43,701 bases of DNA from Cypionkella sp. (GCA_023255415.1 JALRIN010000027.1:1-43701); one strand, 5' to 3'. Positions 33,239 to 41,592 are shown, counted from the stretch's first letter. The notes: a model not told the origin generated them from the letters alone. Numbers and translations are program-made.

Positions 33239-34174
33239 TTAGATCCCTAACTTGGCGCGCAGCCGCCGCAGGCGCCGCCCCCCCGACAGCAGCAGATATT
33301 CGATCCTCGCCAGAACCCGCAAGGCCAGCGGGCCTTGGAAATCTTGAAACACAAAGGGTTTGCGCACCTGCGGGTTTTGCGGGGTCAGGAAATCTTCGGC
33401 AAAGGGCCAGATCGCAGGGTCGCGCGCGCGAAAGTCTGCGACCTCGGCCGCCGTCATATCGTGATAACCCAAGCCCTCAGGCCGCCGCCGCAGCCTCGCG
33501 ATTTGCCCTGAAAGCGGTCGCTTGCGGTTGCGAAAGGTTGGCACTTCGGGGCAGTAAAATGCAAAGGGCGCAGACATCAGGGGCATTTGGCTGAATTTTT
33601 CGCGCGCTTGGGCTTCGTTATGGCCCTCGCCTTCAACAACAGTAAAACCCGCGGCGCGCAGCCGGTCGACATGGGCCAAGCAGACATCGGCAAAGGCAAA
33701 GCGCATCTCGGCGCGGGGAATTTCGGGGGAGGTTTGATAGGCGGCAAGACCCTGCGCGCTTTGGTATTGCGCATGCAGTTTGCGCGCAATGCCTGCCTTC
33801 ATGAACAGCGGCGAGACAAAGCCGCAATCGGGGTCTGCGTCAAAAATCGCAGCAATATCGGCGAAATCTTGGTCATCCACGGGGCGGACGATCTGCATAT
33901 CATCTTGTAAAAACAGCAGATAATCGGTCTCGACCTCGGCCAAGGCCCGCGCCATATTGACGTAAAGCCCGCCATGCTGGGCGCGTGCCACCGCAGAGGG
34001 CTGCACCAAGGGCACCTTAAGGGCGGCCAAAACCGCCTGTGTCGCCGGATCATCAGACAGATCGTCATAGACCACCACCTGTGCGTGGGGCAAGTTACGC
34101 GCCAGCGAGGCCAGACAAAACTCTAAATATGCGCCGCGGTTATAGGAAAACACCGCCACTGTTAGTTTTGTCAT
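33239..34174 (-). CDS. Family 2-type glycosyltransferase
   Basis: 311 residues with the GT-A pattern: MTKLTVAVFSYNRGAYLEFCLASL at the N-terminus (nucleotide-sugar strand and first helix), VVVYDDLSDDPATQAVLAAL near 34, and YLLFLQDDMQIVRPV near 86 with the DD metal/donor motif. The C-terminal half (PLMSAPFAFYCPEVPTF, LGYHDMTAAEVADF) is variable. A longer frame exists to 34669, but it overlaps dgt and is spurious; the ATG at 34174 fits the family start with GGGA upstream. It precedes the GT-B-like gene in one operon and diverges from dgt over about 120 bases. Acceptor unknown. Confidence 0.82.
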   Translation of the reverse strand: MTKLTVAVFSYNRGAYLEFCLASLARNLPHAQVVVYDDLSDDPATQAVLAALKVPLVQPSAVARAQHGGLYVNMARALAEVETDYLLFLQDDMQIVRPVDDQDFADIAAIFDADPDCGFVSPLFMKAGIARKLHAQYQSAQGLAAYQTSPEIPRAEMRFAFADVCLAHVDRLRAAGFTVVEGEGHNEAQAREKFSQMPLMSAPFAFYCPEVPTFRNRKRPLSGQIARLRRRPEGLGYHDMTAAEVADFRARDPAIWPFAEDFLTPQNPQVRKPFVFQDFQGPLALRVLARIEYLLLSGGRRLRRLRAKLGI

Positions 34175-34297
34175 CTGCCAATCCCACGAAAACTTATCTG
34201 TTCTTAGCGTCCCGTCTGTGCACTGCCAAGCCAAACCGCTGGTGTCTGCGGGCGGGGCGGCTATAAACAAGGCATGGATATCAAACCCCGAGGCCCG

Positions 34298-35461
34298 ATG
34301 CTTGCCCCCTATGCCTGCCAACCCGACCAATCGCGCGGCCGCTTGCACAGTGAAAGCATGTCGTCCTTCCGCTCGCCGTTTCAGCGCGATCGCGATCGGA
34401 TCATCCATTCCAGCGCCTTTCGCAGGCTTAAGCACAAGACCCAAGTCTTTGTCGAACACGAGGGCGATTACTACCGCACCCGCCTGACCCATTCGATCGA
34501 GGTCGCGCAGGTGGCGCGCACCATCTCGGGCGTCTTGGGGCTGAACACCGATCTGGCCGAGGCGATAGCGCTGGCGCATGATCTGGGCCATACCCCCTTT
34601 GGCCACACCGGCGAGGATGCTTTGGCGGCGCTTATGGCGCCCTATGGTGGCTTTGATCACAACGCCCAAGCCCTGCGCATCGTCACACGGTTAGAACGCC
34701 ATTACGCTGATTTTGATGGGCTGAACCTGACTTGGGAAAGCCTTGAAGGCATTGCCAAGCACAACGGCCCCGTCATTGGCCCGAATGCCGATGCCAAACA
34801 CGCAGGGCCGCTGCCCTATGCCCTGGCCGAGGTCAACGCCGAATGGGATCTGGAGCTTTCCACCCATGCCAGCGCCGAGGCGCAGGTGGCAGCCATCGCC
34901 GATGATGTTGCCTATTCGCATCATGACCTGCATGACGGCTTGCGCTCGGGCCTTTTTGACGAGGCCGATCTGATGCAGCTGCCGGTCACCGGCCCCGCTT
35001 TTGAAGAGGTGGATCGGCTTTACCCCGGTCTTGACCCGATGCGCCGCCGCCATGAGGCGCTGCGCCGGGTCTTTGGCCGCATGGTGGAAGATGTGATCGC
35101 GGTGGCGCAAGGCAGGCTCGAGGCCGCACAGCCGCAGTCGGTGGAAGAGATCCGCGCGATGGGGCTGACGATCATCCGGTTTTCCAAACCTTTGTATCAA
35201 GAGCTGAAAGCGATCCGGTCGTTCCTGTTCACCCGGATGTATCGCGCGCCTTCAGTTGTGGTGATGCGCAAGGAGGTGACGCAGGTGGTCAATGGGCTGT
35301 TCCCGCTGTTTATGGCCGACACCTCGCTTTTGCCTGCCGAATGGCGCCATGACATCGAGGCGGTGCAATCGCAAACCGAACTGGCGCGGATTGTGGCCGA
35401 TTATGTGGCCGGGATGACTGATCGCTTTGCGCTGCAAGAAGGCGCACGGCTGTTGGGGTAG
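34298..35461 (+). CDS. dgt: dGTP triphosphohydrolase-like protein
   Basis: HD-domain nucleotide triphosphohydrolase of 387 residues that converts dGTP or other dNTPs to the nucleoside and triphosphate. Motifs: SPFQRDRDRIIHSSAFRRL near 26, the metal His in RLTHSIEVAQVA near 62, HDLGHTPFGHTGEDAL near 94 with the paired His-Asp, and VAYSHHDLHDGLRSGLF near 203. A mid-protein GGFDHNAQALRIVTRLE is typical of type 2 Dgt. I prefer the ATG at 34298 (MLAPYAC, as in relatives); the ATG at 34274 adds eight residues. Function by family; the preferred dNTP cannot be told. Confidence 0.92.
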   Translation: MLAPYACQPDQSRGRLHSESMSSFRSPFQRDRDRIIHSSAFRRLKHKTQVFVEHEGDYYRTRLTHSIEVAQVARTISGVLGLNTDLAEAIALAHDLGHTPFGHTGEDALAALMAPYGGFDHNAQALRIVTRLERHYADFDGLNLTWESLEGIAKHNGPVIGPNADAKHAGPLPYALAEVNAEWDLELSTHASAEAQVAAIADDVAYSHHDLHDGLRSGLFDEADLMQLPVTGPAFEEVDRLYPGLDPMRRRHEALRRVFGRMVEDVIAVAQGRLEAAQPQSVEEIRAMGLTIIRFSKPLYQELKAIRSFLFTRMYRAPSVVVMRKEVTQVVNGLFPLFMADTSLLPAEWRHDIEAVQSQTELARIVADYVAGMTDRFALQEGARLLG

Positions 35462-35470
35462 GGCTGGCGC

Positions 35471-35932
35471 TTACTTTTGCCGCGCCGCGCCAATCCAGAT
35501 CACCGATAGCCCTGCCGAGACCAGCGCATTCCATCCCGCCATCGAGATACCAAACAGAGCCCAAGGCACCGCATCGCAGCGCACAGGTGCGCCAAGTGTG
35601 ATATCGGTGTTCAACAGATCTGCGGCATTCAGCCCCTTCATTGTGTCAACCGTGCAGGTGGCAAGACCCTCCCAAAGCTGCAATTCTACGCCTGCGTGAT
35701 AGACGCCAATCGCCGAAGTGGTGGCCGCAGCAACCGCGCCCAAAATCAGCCAAGCCCGCCCGCCAAGGCTTAGCCCCAGCACGCCCGCCAGCAACGCCAT
35801 CGCATGCGGCCAGCGCTGATAGAGACACAGCACACAAGGCAGCAACCCGCCAAAGTATTGAAAACCAAATGCCCCCAGCAGCAGCGCCGCCGAGCCGGTC
35901 ATTGCGATCCATGTCAATTGGGTTCGGGTCAT
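35471..35932 (-). CDS. dsbB: Disulfide bond formation protein DsbB
   Basis: Four-segment inner-membrane oxidoreductase that reoxidises DsbA using quinones; 153 residues. The first active-site pair is Cys33 and Cys36 in LLPCVLCLYQRWPH, and the periplasmic loop pair is Cys93 (LATCT) and Cys119 (APVRCD), as in DsbB. Hydrophobic segments lie near 12-28, 44-58, 61-80 and 122-148. The gene starts six bases after the YqaA-like stop and is in the same operon. It may help oxidise periplasmic cysteine proteins, linking it loosely to the Ccm genes of the window. Short DsbB-like variants (DsbI) are an alternative. Confidence 0.9.
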   Translation of the reverse strand: MTRTQLTWIAMTGSAALLLGAFGFQYFGGLLPCVLCLYQRWPHAMALLAGVLGLSLGGRAWLILGAVAAATTSAIGVYHAGVELQLWEGLATCTVDTMKGLNAADLLNTDITLGAPVRCDAVPWALFGISMAGWNALVSAGLSVIWIGAARQK

Positions 35933-35938
35933 CCTGCC

Positions 35939-36523
35939 TCACATCATCTGAAGGAAAAGCCAAACCAGGCCACTTAGAACCACCAGACCCAGTATTATCC
36001 AGGCCAACCGCCGCTCGACAAACATCGCCATCGCGCTGCCATAGGTCTTTAGCAAAAAGGCCAAAAGGTAGAACCGTCCGCCGCGCGCCACAATAGCCGA
36101 GGCGATGAACCATTTCAGATCGAAGGCCACCACGCCTGACAGAATCGTCACCACCTTCATCGGCGGGATATGCGACAGACCCGAGGTCACCAGCATCACC
36201 AAAATCGCAGTATCGCCGGTTTTCGATTTCAGTGCGTTAAAGGCATCCATCTTGTGATAAAAGTCCAGCAAGGGCGCCGCGATCAGATCAAAGGCGAAAT
36301 GGCCAATCATCCAGCCGAAAATGCCGCCCAGCACCGAAGTGACGCTGGCGATCAGCGCATAGCGGTAGGCCTGATCGGGCCGCGCCAGAACCATCGGAAT
36401 GAACAAAACATCGGCAGGGATCGGAAACACCGAGCTTTCGACAAAAGACACCGTGCCCAAGGCCGCCGGCGCTTGACGCGAGCCCGCCCATTTCAGGGTC
36501 CAATTATACAGGCTGCGAAACAT
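35939..36523 (-). CDS. YqaA family VTT-domain membrane protein
   Basis: Integral membrane protein of 194 residues in the YqaA branch of the DedA/VTT group. Characteristic segments are ALGTVSFVESSVFPIPADVLFIPMVLARP near 22 with the FESSVFPIP element, VTSVLGGIFGWMIGHFAFD near 60, the cytoplasmic DAFNALKSKTGD, LVTSGLSHIPPMKVVTILSGVV near 111, and a C-terminal segment. The ATG at 36523 has GGAG six bases upstream; the frame extends to 36640 without support. Co-transcribed with dsbB. Function unknown, presumably lipid-carrier or membrane homeostasis as for DedA proteins. Confidence 0.87.
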   Translation of the reverse strand: MFRSLYNWTLKWAGSRQAPAALGTVSFVESSVFPIPADVLFIPMVLARPDQAYRYALIASVTSVLGGIFGWMIGHFAFDLIAAPLLDFYHKMDAFNALKSKTGDTAILVMLVTSGLSHIPPMKVVTILSGVVAFDLKWFIASAIVARGGRFYLLAFLLKTYGSAMAMFVERRLAWIILGLVVLSGLVWLFLQMM

Positions 36524-36641
36524 CTGCATCTCCAAGTTTGTGCTCTTAAGGCCATGGCAACCCGCAGGCGTCAAGTCTTTAGCGCCGAATGCACGCATTT
36601 GCACCGGAATGTCAGGCGACAAGCCGCTGAAATGACGCAAG

Positions 36642-36713
36642 CTTTGGCCGCAAACTGCGGCTTGCAGCCAAAGCCCGAAAAGAATTTGCGCTTGTGTGAA
36701 AGCTTTCGCACAA
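36642..36713. repeat. Two dyad elements between yqaA-like gene and tRNA-Leu
   Basis: GCCGCA (36647-36652) and TGCGGC (36656-36661) form a 6-bp stem, with CTTTGG (36642-36647) and a matching CCAAAG downstream around it. A separate 22-bp near-perfect palindrome follows at 36692-36713: TTGTG, one mismatch, GAAAGCTTTC, one mismatch, CACAA. The second looks like a protein-binding site. Neither belongs to a gene I see. Confidence 0.5.
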
Positions 36714-36730
36714 AACCCGCATTACAGCAG

Positions 36731-36759
36731 TTGACGACGCCGCAGGCCAAGGCTAAACC
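36731..36759 (+). promoter_or_regulatory. tRNA-Leu promoter
   Basis: TTGACG (36731-36736), 17 bases, then TAAACC (36754-36759) place the start point a few bases before the tRNA. The -35 box is good and the -10 box weak. Confidence 0.55.
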
Positions 36760-36769
36760 CCGCTTTAGT

Positions 36770-36853
36770 GCCCGAGTGGTGGAATGGTAGACGCAGGGGA
36801 TTCAAAATCCCCCGCCGAGAGGCTTGTCGGTTCGAGTCCGACCTCGGGTACCA
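36770..36853 (+). tRNA. tRNA-Leu (anticodon CAA)
   Basis: The 84 bases fold as a class II tRNA. Acceptor GCCCGAG pairs with CTCGGGT (a G-U first pair), the D-loop contains AATGGTAGA, and the anticodon stem GGGGA/TCCCC closes a TTCAAAA loop giving CAA. A long variable arm GCC/GGC follows, then T-arm GTCGG-TTCGAGT-CCGAC and an encoded CCA at 36851-36853. It reads UUG codons. Confidence 0.95.
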
Positions 36854-36864
36854 CCTCTTTTTTC

Positions 36865-37452
36865 TCAGATCTGATTTGCACGCCAAGACTGCCAGTCTTC
36901 TGGCGTGTCTAAATCTGTCAGCGCATGGCGCGCGGGCAGGGGGCAGAGGCGGATACGGGCGTGATTTTTGGCAAGGATTGCGCGCGCACCCAGATCACCT
37001 GACAGGGTCTGAAACGCGGGCAGTAGATCGGCTGGGAAAATCACCGGATGGCCTGCAATGCCATCTGCTGTTGCGCCGCGCCAGATCTGGCTTGGGTCTT
37101 GGCGCATCGCTTCGGTCAAAGCGCGCAGATCGGCGGTGTCGATCTCGGGCATATCGGCGGGCAGGATCATCACCGCACTGTCTGCATCTTTGGTGCCGGC
37201 CCGCAAAGAGGCCGCCAAACCTTCGCCGGCATCGGCCACAAAGATCAGCCTGACGGCCAGCCCCTGCAGACAGGCCTGCCGCGCGGTATCGCCTGCCCGC
37301 AGGGTTACAACCACCTCTGGGCTGATCTGCAGCGCGCGGGCGGCTTGGCGCTGCAGCAGCGGGGTTCCTTTGATCTGTTCCAACAGCTTATCGCCGCCGC
37401 GCATCCGCGAGGCAGTCCCTGCCGCTGGCAATAAGATCCGCAGGGCTGTCAT
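36865..37452 (-). CDS. MobA/MocA-like nucleotidyltransferase
   Basis: 195-residue GT-A fold nucleotidyltransferase. The N-terminal signature LLPAAGTASRMRGGDKLLEQI near 8 is the (A)AG-x-S-x-R-M-G-K loop. LIFVADAGEGLAASLRAGT near 69, ILPADMPEIDTADLRAL near 96 (the ADMP metal motif) and GHPVIFPADLLPAFQTLSGDLGARAIL near 133 complete the MobA/MocA pattern. Relatives transfer CMP or GMP to molybdopterin, but some act on other cofactors. No xdh or moa gene is adjacent, so the substrate is open. It is convergent with tRNA-Leu and upstream of none. Confidence 0.82.
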   Translation of the reverse strand: MTALRILLPAAGTASRMRGGDKLLEQIKGTPLLQRQAARALQISPEVVVTLRAGDTARQACLQGLAVRLIFVADAGEGLAASLRAGTKDADSAVMILPADMPEIDTADLRALTEAMRQDPSQIWRGATADGIAGHPVIFPADLLPAFQTLSGDLGARAILAKNHARIRLCPLPARHALTDLDTPEDWQSWRANQI

Positions 37453-37518
37453 GGCTGGCCTTTGCTGTCGGGTGTCGTGATGGGGACAAGCTTAGGGCAT
37501 CGCAGTGCTGCAGCAAAG

Positions 37519-37545
37519 GCCCCCAGCGCGAAAGGCGATGGGGGC
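37519..37545 (-). terminator. Terminator after the dimethylglycine dehydrogenase-type gene
   Basis: On the minus strand GCCCCCA (37545-37539) pairs with TGGGGGC (37525-37519), with an inner CGC/GCG across one mismatch and a CTTTC loop. The following tract is CTTTG, so the U-run is modest. It lies eight bases after the stop codon. Confidence 0.6.
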
Positions 37546-37552
37546 TGATTTG

Positions 37553-39976
37553 TTAGCCGCGCATCCTTGCACCGTCGCCATCCCAGAGCGGTGCCAGATG
37601 CACCACAGCGCGGCGCCGCTCGCCCAAGATCTCGATCTCGCATTCCAGACCGTCTTGGACCTTATCAGCAGGCAGGAACCCCAGCGCCACCGATTTTTGG
37701 CTGAAATGGGCATAGCCGCCCGAGGTGCAATAGCCCACCACTGCGCCCTCAAGCCAGATCGGCTCCCAAGCCACCACATCGGCGTCTTTGGCATCGACAA
37801 CAAAGGTCACCAGACGGCGTTTTGGCCCAGCGGCCTTTTCGGCCATCGCAGGGGCCTTGCCGATCCAATCGGTGTCTTTGTTCCAGCGGATAAAGCGGTC
37901 AAGGCCAGTTTCACAAGGCGTATAATCGGGGCTGAACTCGCGGCCCCAAGACCCGAACCATTTGTCCAGCCGCAGGCTCATCATCGCCCGCATGCCAAAG
38001 GCGCGCAGGCCCAGATCGCCGCCAGCTGCCGTCAGCACATCCCAAAGATGGCGCACCGACATATGGTCGGTAAAGATCTCATAGCCAAGATCGCCGGTGT
38101 AGCTGACGCGCTGCACGATGCAATTTGCCATGCCCACGGTCATTGGTTTGACATCCATGAACTTGAAGGCCTCGGCCGAGACATCGGCGCGGGTGACGCG
38201 CGACAACAGCTCGCGCGCCTTTGGCCCTGCGATCTGAAAGCCCGAGCGCGCATCCGAGATATTCTCGACTGTGACGCCATCGGTCATATTCTGTTCAAAC
38301 CAGCGCTGATGCCAGCCCTGTGCGCCATAGCTGGCGGTCAGCTGGAATTCCTGCTCGGACAGACAAGACACGGTGAAATCGCCAAAGATCTTGCCCGAAT
38401 GCGCCAGCATCGGCGTCAGGCTAAGACGACCAACCTTTGGAATGGTGCCTGCCATGATGCGATCAAGCCAAGCGCGGGCCTTGGGGCCTTTGACAAGGTA
38501 TTTGCCAAAGTTCTGCACCTCGTTGATGCCAACACCTTCGCGCACGGCCATGACCTCTTGGCGCGTGGCCTCCCAAGCATTCGAGCGTTTGAAGGTGGGG
38601 GTCTCGTAGACCGGTTCATTGGGCAAAGCGTAGTAATTTGGCACTTCCAGCCCGTATTGCTGGCCCCAGACGGCGCGCATCTCGGTGAATTTGTCATACA
38701 TCGGGGTGACGCGGAACGGCCGGGCTGCCGGGCGTTCTTCATTCGGATAGCCGACCGAAAACCGCATCTGATAATTCTCGATCACCTTGGGCACGGTATA
38801 GCCGGGCGAGGTCCATGTGCCAAAACGGCTGACGTCAAAGCCGCGCGGGTCGCGTTCGACCTCGCCTTCGATCATCCATTGTGCCAGCGCCAGCCCCATG
38901 CCGCCGCCTTGGCTAAAGCCTGCCATCACCGCACAGGCCGACCAATAGTTCTTTAACCCTTGCACCGGCCCGATCAGCGGGTTGCCATCGGGGGCAAAGG
39001 TAAAGGGTCCGTGGATCACCCGCTTGACGCCCGAGCGTTCCAGCACGGGGAAACGCCGATAGGCAAAGTTGACTGAATCTTCGATCTTATCAAAGGATTC
39101 GTTCAACAGCTCGTGGCCAAAGGTCCAGGGCGTGCCATCAACCGACCAAGGCTCGCAGGGCTTTTCATAAAAGCCGATGCACAGCCCGCGCCCCTCTTGG
39201 CGCAGATAGCTTTCGCCGCCCGGATCCATCACATGCGGGAATTCCTTGCCGGTTTTCAGAATATCCATGATTTCAGGAATATCATCGGTGACCAGATATT
39301 GGTGCGCCATTGGCAAAAGTGGCAGGTAAACCCCCGCCATCGCGCCAATTTCGCGCGCCCAAAGCCCACCTGCATTGACCAGATGTTCGCAATATACCGT
39401 GCCTTTTTCGGTGACCACTTCCCAGCCTTCGGCGGTTGGGTTGGTTTCCAGCACGCGGTTGTGCAGCACAATCTCGGCACCGCCCATACGAGCGGCCTTG
39501 GCATAGGCGTGGGTGGTGCCCGATGGGTCAAGATGGCCATCCAGCGGATCATAAAGCGCGCCGACAATGCCTTCAAGATTGACCAGACCCGAGGTAAAGG
39601 TCTTGATCTCTTCCGGCCCCAAAATCTCGGTGTCCAGCCCCATATAGCGATGCTTGGCGCGTTCGGCCTTCAGCTGGTCAAAGCGTTCATTCGTATCGGC
39701 CAGTGTGATGCCGCCGACGTGGTGCAGCCCGCAAGACATGCCAGTGATCGCCTCCAGCTCTTTGTAAAGCCGGATGGTATAGCCTTGCAGCGCGGCCATA
39801 TTGGTGTCGCCGTTCAGGGTGTGAAAGCCGCCTGCCGCGTGCCAAGTCGAGCCAGAGGTCAGCTCGGAGCGTTCAATCAGCATCACGTCCGACCAGCCCA
39901 GTTTGGTCAGATGGTAAAGCACCGAACAGCCAACAACGCCGCCGCCAATGACCACAACGCGGGTATGGGTTTTCAT
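37553..39976 (-). CDS. Dimethylglycine/sarcosine dehydrogenase-type flavoprotein
   Basis: Demethylating dehydrogenase of 807 residues, with folate as likely acceptor of the methyl carbon. The N-terminal FAD domain begins with VVVIGGGVVGCSVLYHLTKLG near 6. SGSTWHAAGGFHTLNGD near 43 contains the histidine that carries covalent FAD in mammalian dimethylglycine dehydrogenase. A DAO/FAO_M middle part (GPVQGLKNYWSACAVMAGFSQGGG near 343) is followed by a GcvT-like folate domain and GCV_T C-terminal barrel (about 430-800, with SYTGDLGYEIF and a YGAQGWHQRWFEQ segment). Roseobacters use such enzymes to demethylate glycine-betaine products. The ATG at 39976 has AAGGAAGGA upstream; the longer frame to 40114 is unsupported. 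The liv transporter genes lie upstream on the same strand. Confidence 0.88.
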   Translation of the reverse strand: MKTHTRVVVIGGGVVGCSVLYHLTKLGWSDVMLIERSELTSGSTWHAAGGFHTLNGDTNMAALQGYTIRLYKELEAITGMSCGLHHVGGITLADTNERFDQLKAERAKHRYMGLDTEILGPEEIKTFTSGLVNLEGIVGALYDPLDGHLDPSGTTHAYAKAARMGGAEIVLHNRVLETNPTAEGWEVVTEKGTVYCEHLVNAGGLWAREIGAMAGVYLPLLPMAHQYLVTDDIPEIMDILKTGKEFPHVMDPGGESYLRQEGRGLCIGFYEKPCEPWSVDGTPWTFGHELLNESFDKIEDSVNFAYRRFPVLERSGVKRVIHGPFTFAPDGNPLIGPVQGLKNYWSACAVMAGFSQGGGMGLALAQWMIEGEVERDPRGFDVSRFGTWTSPGYTVPKVIENYQMRFSVGYPNEERPAARPFRVTPMYDKFTEMRAVWGQQYGLEVPNYYALPNEPVYETPTFKRSNAWEATRQEVMAVREGVGINEVQNFGKYLVKGPKARAWLDRIMAGTIPKVGRLSLTPMLAHSGKIFGDFTVSCLSEQEFQLTASYGAQGWHQRWFEQNMTDGVTVENISDARSGFQIAGPKARELLSRVTRADVSAEAFKFMDVKPMTVGMANCIVQRVSYTGDLGYEIFTDHMSVRHLWDVLTAAGGDLGLRAFGMRAMMSLRLDKWFGSWGREFSPDYTPCETGLDRFIRWNKDTDWIGKAPAMAEKAAGPKRRLVTFVVDAKDADVVAWEPIWLEGAVVGYCTSGGYAHFSQKSVALGFLPADKVQDGLECEIEILGERRRAVVHLAPLWDGDGARMRG

Positions 39977-40014
39977 AGGGGAATCCTTCCTTGCCTTGGG
40001 CGGGGTAACGCCTT

Positions 40015-40215
40015 TTGCATATGGATAATCGGTTTTCCGGCGCTCGTCGTTGCTTTTGCGACAAAGAAGCGTCGGTTTTATCAGCTTGGGCCGAGTGGAG
40101 GCCGGATCAAGCAAACTTCAGCGTGGCGCTGCAAACATCGGACCGCCTGCGCAAGCAGACCGAGGCTGTTGCGCAGAGTGGCCCCGATGCCGCGCAGGTC
40201 AACAAAGATGGGTAA
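40015..40215 (+). CDS. Possible small gene or gene remnant
   Basis: A 66-codon plus-strand frame in the dehydrogenase-livM gap. The N-terminal third (MHMDNRFSGARRCFCDKEAS) looks non-coding, while the last 35 codons read like real protein: FSVALQTSDRLRKQTEAVAQ, then SGPDAAQVNKDG, hydrophilic with mostly G or C at the third base. A terminator stem begins six bases after its stop. It could be a small protein, the tail of a decayed gene, or chance; the minus strand also has an open frame here. No family recognised. Confidence 0.25.
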   Translation: MHMDNRFSGARRCFCDKEASVLSAWAEWRPDQANFSVALQTSDRLRKQTEAVAQSGPDAAQVNKDG

Positions 40216-40220
40216 AAAGG

Positions 40221-40252
40221 AAACCCCCTGACAGCCGCGCCGCAGGGGGTTT
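40221..40252. terminator. Terminator at the end of the liv operon
   Basis: AAACCCCCTG (40221-40230) and CAGGGGGTTT (40243-40252) form a perfect 10-bp stem with a 12-base loop. On the minus strand, following livM, the tail is TTTCCTTTTT; on the plus strand it is GTTTTC. It may act on both strands. Confidence 0.82.
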
Positions 40253-40292
40253 TCAAGTTTATCGGGGTGCCTGTGGCCTTGGCCCGCCGCTG

Positions 40293-41591
40293 CTATTTCT
40301 CGGGGATCAGTCCCTTTGGACTAAAGCGCAGCACCAAAAGCAGCACCAAGCCCAAAGTCACCAAGCGCAAATGCGGGGCTGCGGTGATCAGGTGGTCTTT
40401 CAGCAGACCATCTGGCATCGGCATGGTGATATAGCCCATCGCCACCGGCCCTGCGTTTTCCACGATCAACCACAGCCACCCCAGCAGCAAACCGCCCAAG
40501 ACCGCGCCCCAGTTGTTGCCCGACCCACCAACGATCACCATCACCCAGATCAGAAAGGTAAAGCGCAGCGGGGTATAGCTGTTGGGCGTCAGCTGCCCCT
40601 CCATCGAGGTCAGCATCGCGCCCGCGATCCCGACGACAACCGATCCGATCACAAAGATCTGCAAATGTCGCGCGGTGACATCTTTGCCCATCGCACTGGC
40701 TGCGACCTCGTTGTCGCGGATCGCGCGCATCATTCGGCCCCAAGGGCTGTTAAGCGCGCGTTCCGACAAAAAGATCACCGCCAGCAGAACCAAGGTAAAG
40801 ATCAACAGATACAACAACTTGACAAAAATCGTCGAGGCCTGGGTCGCATCCAATCCCCAATCGCTGGACAGCTTCAGAAACTCGGCGCTTTTTTGCAGAT
40901 CAACCTCGTAAGGCACCGGCCAAGGGCGGGGCAGGTCAATGATATTTTTCACCCCGCGCGCCAGCCAGTCTTCGTTCTTCATCACTGCCAGCACAATCTC
41001 GGCGATGCCCAAGGTCGCAATCGCCAGATAATCTGACCGCAGCCCCAAGACCGCCTTGCCAATCGCCCAAGCCGCAATGCCTGCAAACAGCCCCCCCACC
41101 GGCCAAGCCAGCAAGGATGGCAGCCCAAGTCCGCCAATATTGCCGGCAGTGGCAGGGTTGAACGCCTCGATCGCATCGGCGGCTGGGTCAAAAATCGCGC
41201 GATAGGCAAAGAACCCGCCAATCAGGATCGCAGCCAAGGTCCAGCCCCGCGCGCGCCCCGGTTTCATCTTGCGATGGGCAAAGATCGCTGCAACCAACAC
41301 GGCAACGCCAAAACCGATGCCCAGCAACAGTCGCGGCCCCCCCGCAGCCCAAGCCTCGGGCACGGGTTTGCTGGACACAATCACCACCGCCAAACCGCCC
41401 AAAGCCACCGAGCCCATGATGCCGGTGGAAAACAGCCCCGCGTAGCCCCATTGCATATTGACGCCCAAAGCCATGATCGCCGAGATCACGCCGATGTTCA
41501 AAATCTGCAAGGCAAGGTTCCAGCTTTGGAACTGGCCTGTCAGCAAAAACAGCACCCCAACGGCTGCGAAAAGGGAAAGGTTACGCTTCAT
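40293..41591 (-). CDS. livM: Branched-chain amino-acid-type ABC transporter permease LivM
   Basis: Integral membrane permease of the HAAT family, 432 residues. Hydrophobic segments run throughout. Family landmarks are GYAGLFSTGIMGSVALGG near 49, ALGLRSDYLAIATLGIAEIV near 180, and the cytoplasmic loop with NSPWGRMMRAIRDNEVAASAMGKDV near 275 that contacts the ATPases. VMVIVGGSGNNWGAVLGGLLL follows near 360. It is longer than E. coli LivM-type cores, with an extra segment near 85-120 (AHRKMKPGRARGWTLAAIL). The start is one base after the livH stop. Amino-acid, amide or other substrates are possible for this family. Confidence 0.92.
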   Translation of the reverse strand: MKRNLSLFAAVGVLFLLTGQFQSWNLALQILNIGVISAIMALGVNMQWGYAGLFSTGIMGSVALGGLAVVIVSSKPVPEAWAAGGPRLLLGIGFGVAVLVAAIFAHRKMKPGRARGWTLAAILIGGFFAYRAIFDPAADAIEAFNPATAGNIGGLGLPSLLAWPVGGLFAGIAAWAIGKAVLGLRSDYLAIATLGIAEIVLAVMKNEDWLARGVKNIIDLPRPWPVPYEVDLQKSAEFLKLSSDWGLDATQASTIFVKLLYLLIFTLVLLAVIFLSERALNSPWGRMMRAIRDNEVAASAMGKDVTARHLQIFVIGSVVVGIAGAMLTSMEGQLTPNSYTPLRFTFLIWVMVIVGGSGNNWGAVLGGLLLGWLWLIVENAGPVAMGYITMPMPDGLLKDHLITAAPHLRLVTLGLVLLLVLRFSPKGLIPEK

Positions 41592-41592
41592 C

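Larger units (their letters stand above)
39977..40292. other. 316-base gap between dehydrogenase and livM
   Basis: The gap holds the presumed promoter of the dehydrogenase gene (not clearly readable), a possible small plus-strand gene (40015-40215) and a strong terminator stem (40221-40252). I see no other gene. Confidence 0.6.

Noticed and set aside
33239..34669. 476-residue frame as a single large protein
   Set aside because: The first 165 codons overlap dgt on the other strand and do not look like protein; the family 2 glycosyltransferase begins at the ATG at 34174.
36770..36853. Integration site for a mobile element at tRNA-Leu
   Set aside because: No integrase gene, no repeat of the tRNA 3' end nearby, and the flanking genes are chromosomal in character.
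37505..38956. Plus-strand frame of 483 codons opposite the dehydrogenase gene
   Set aside because: Antisense shadow of the flavoprotein gene; no motif, His- and Ala-rich.
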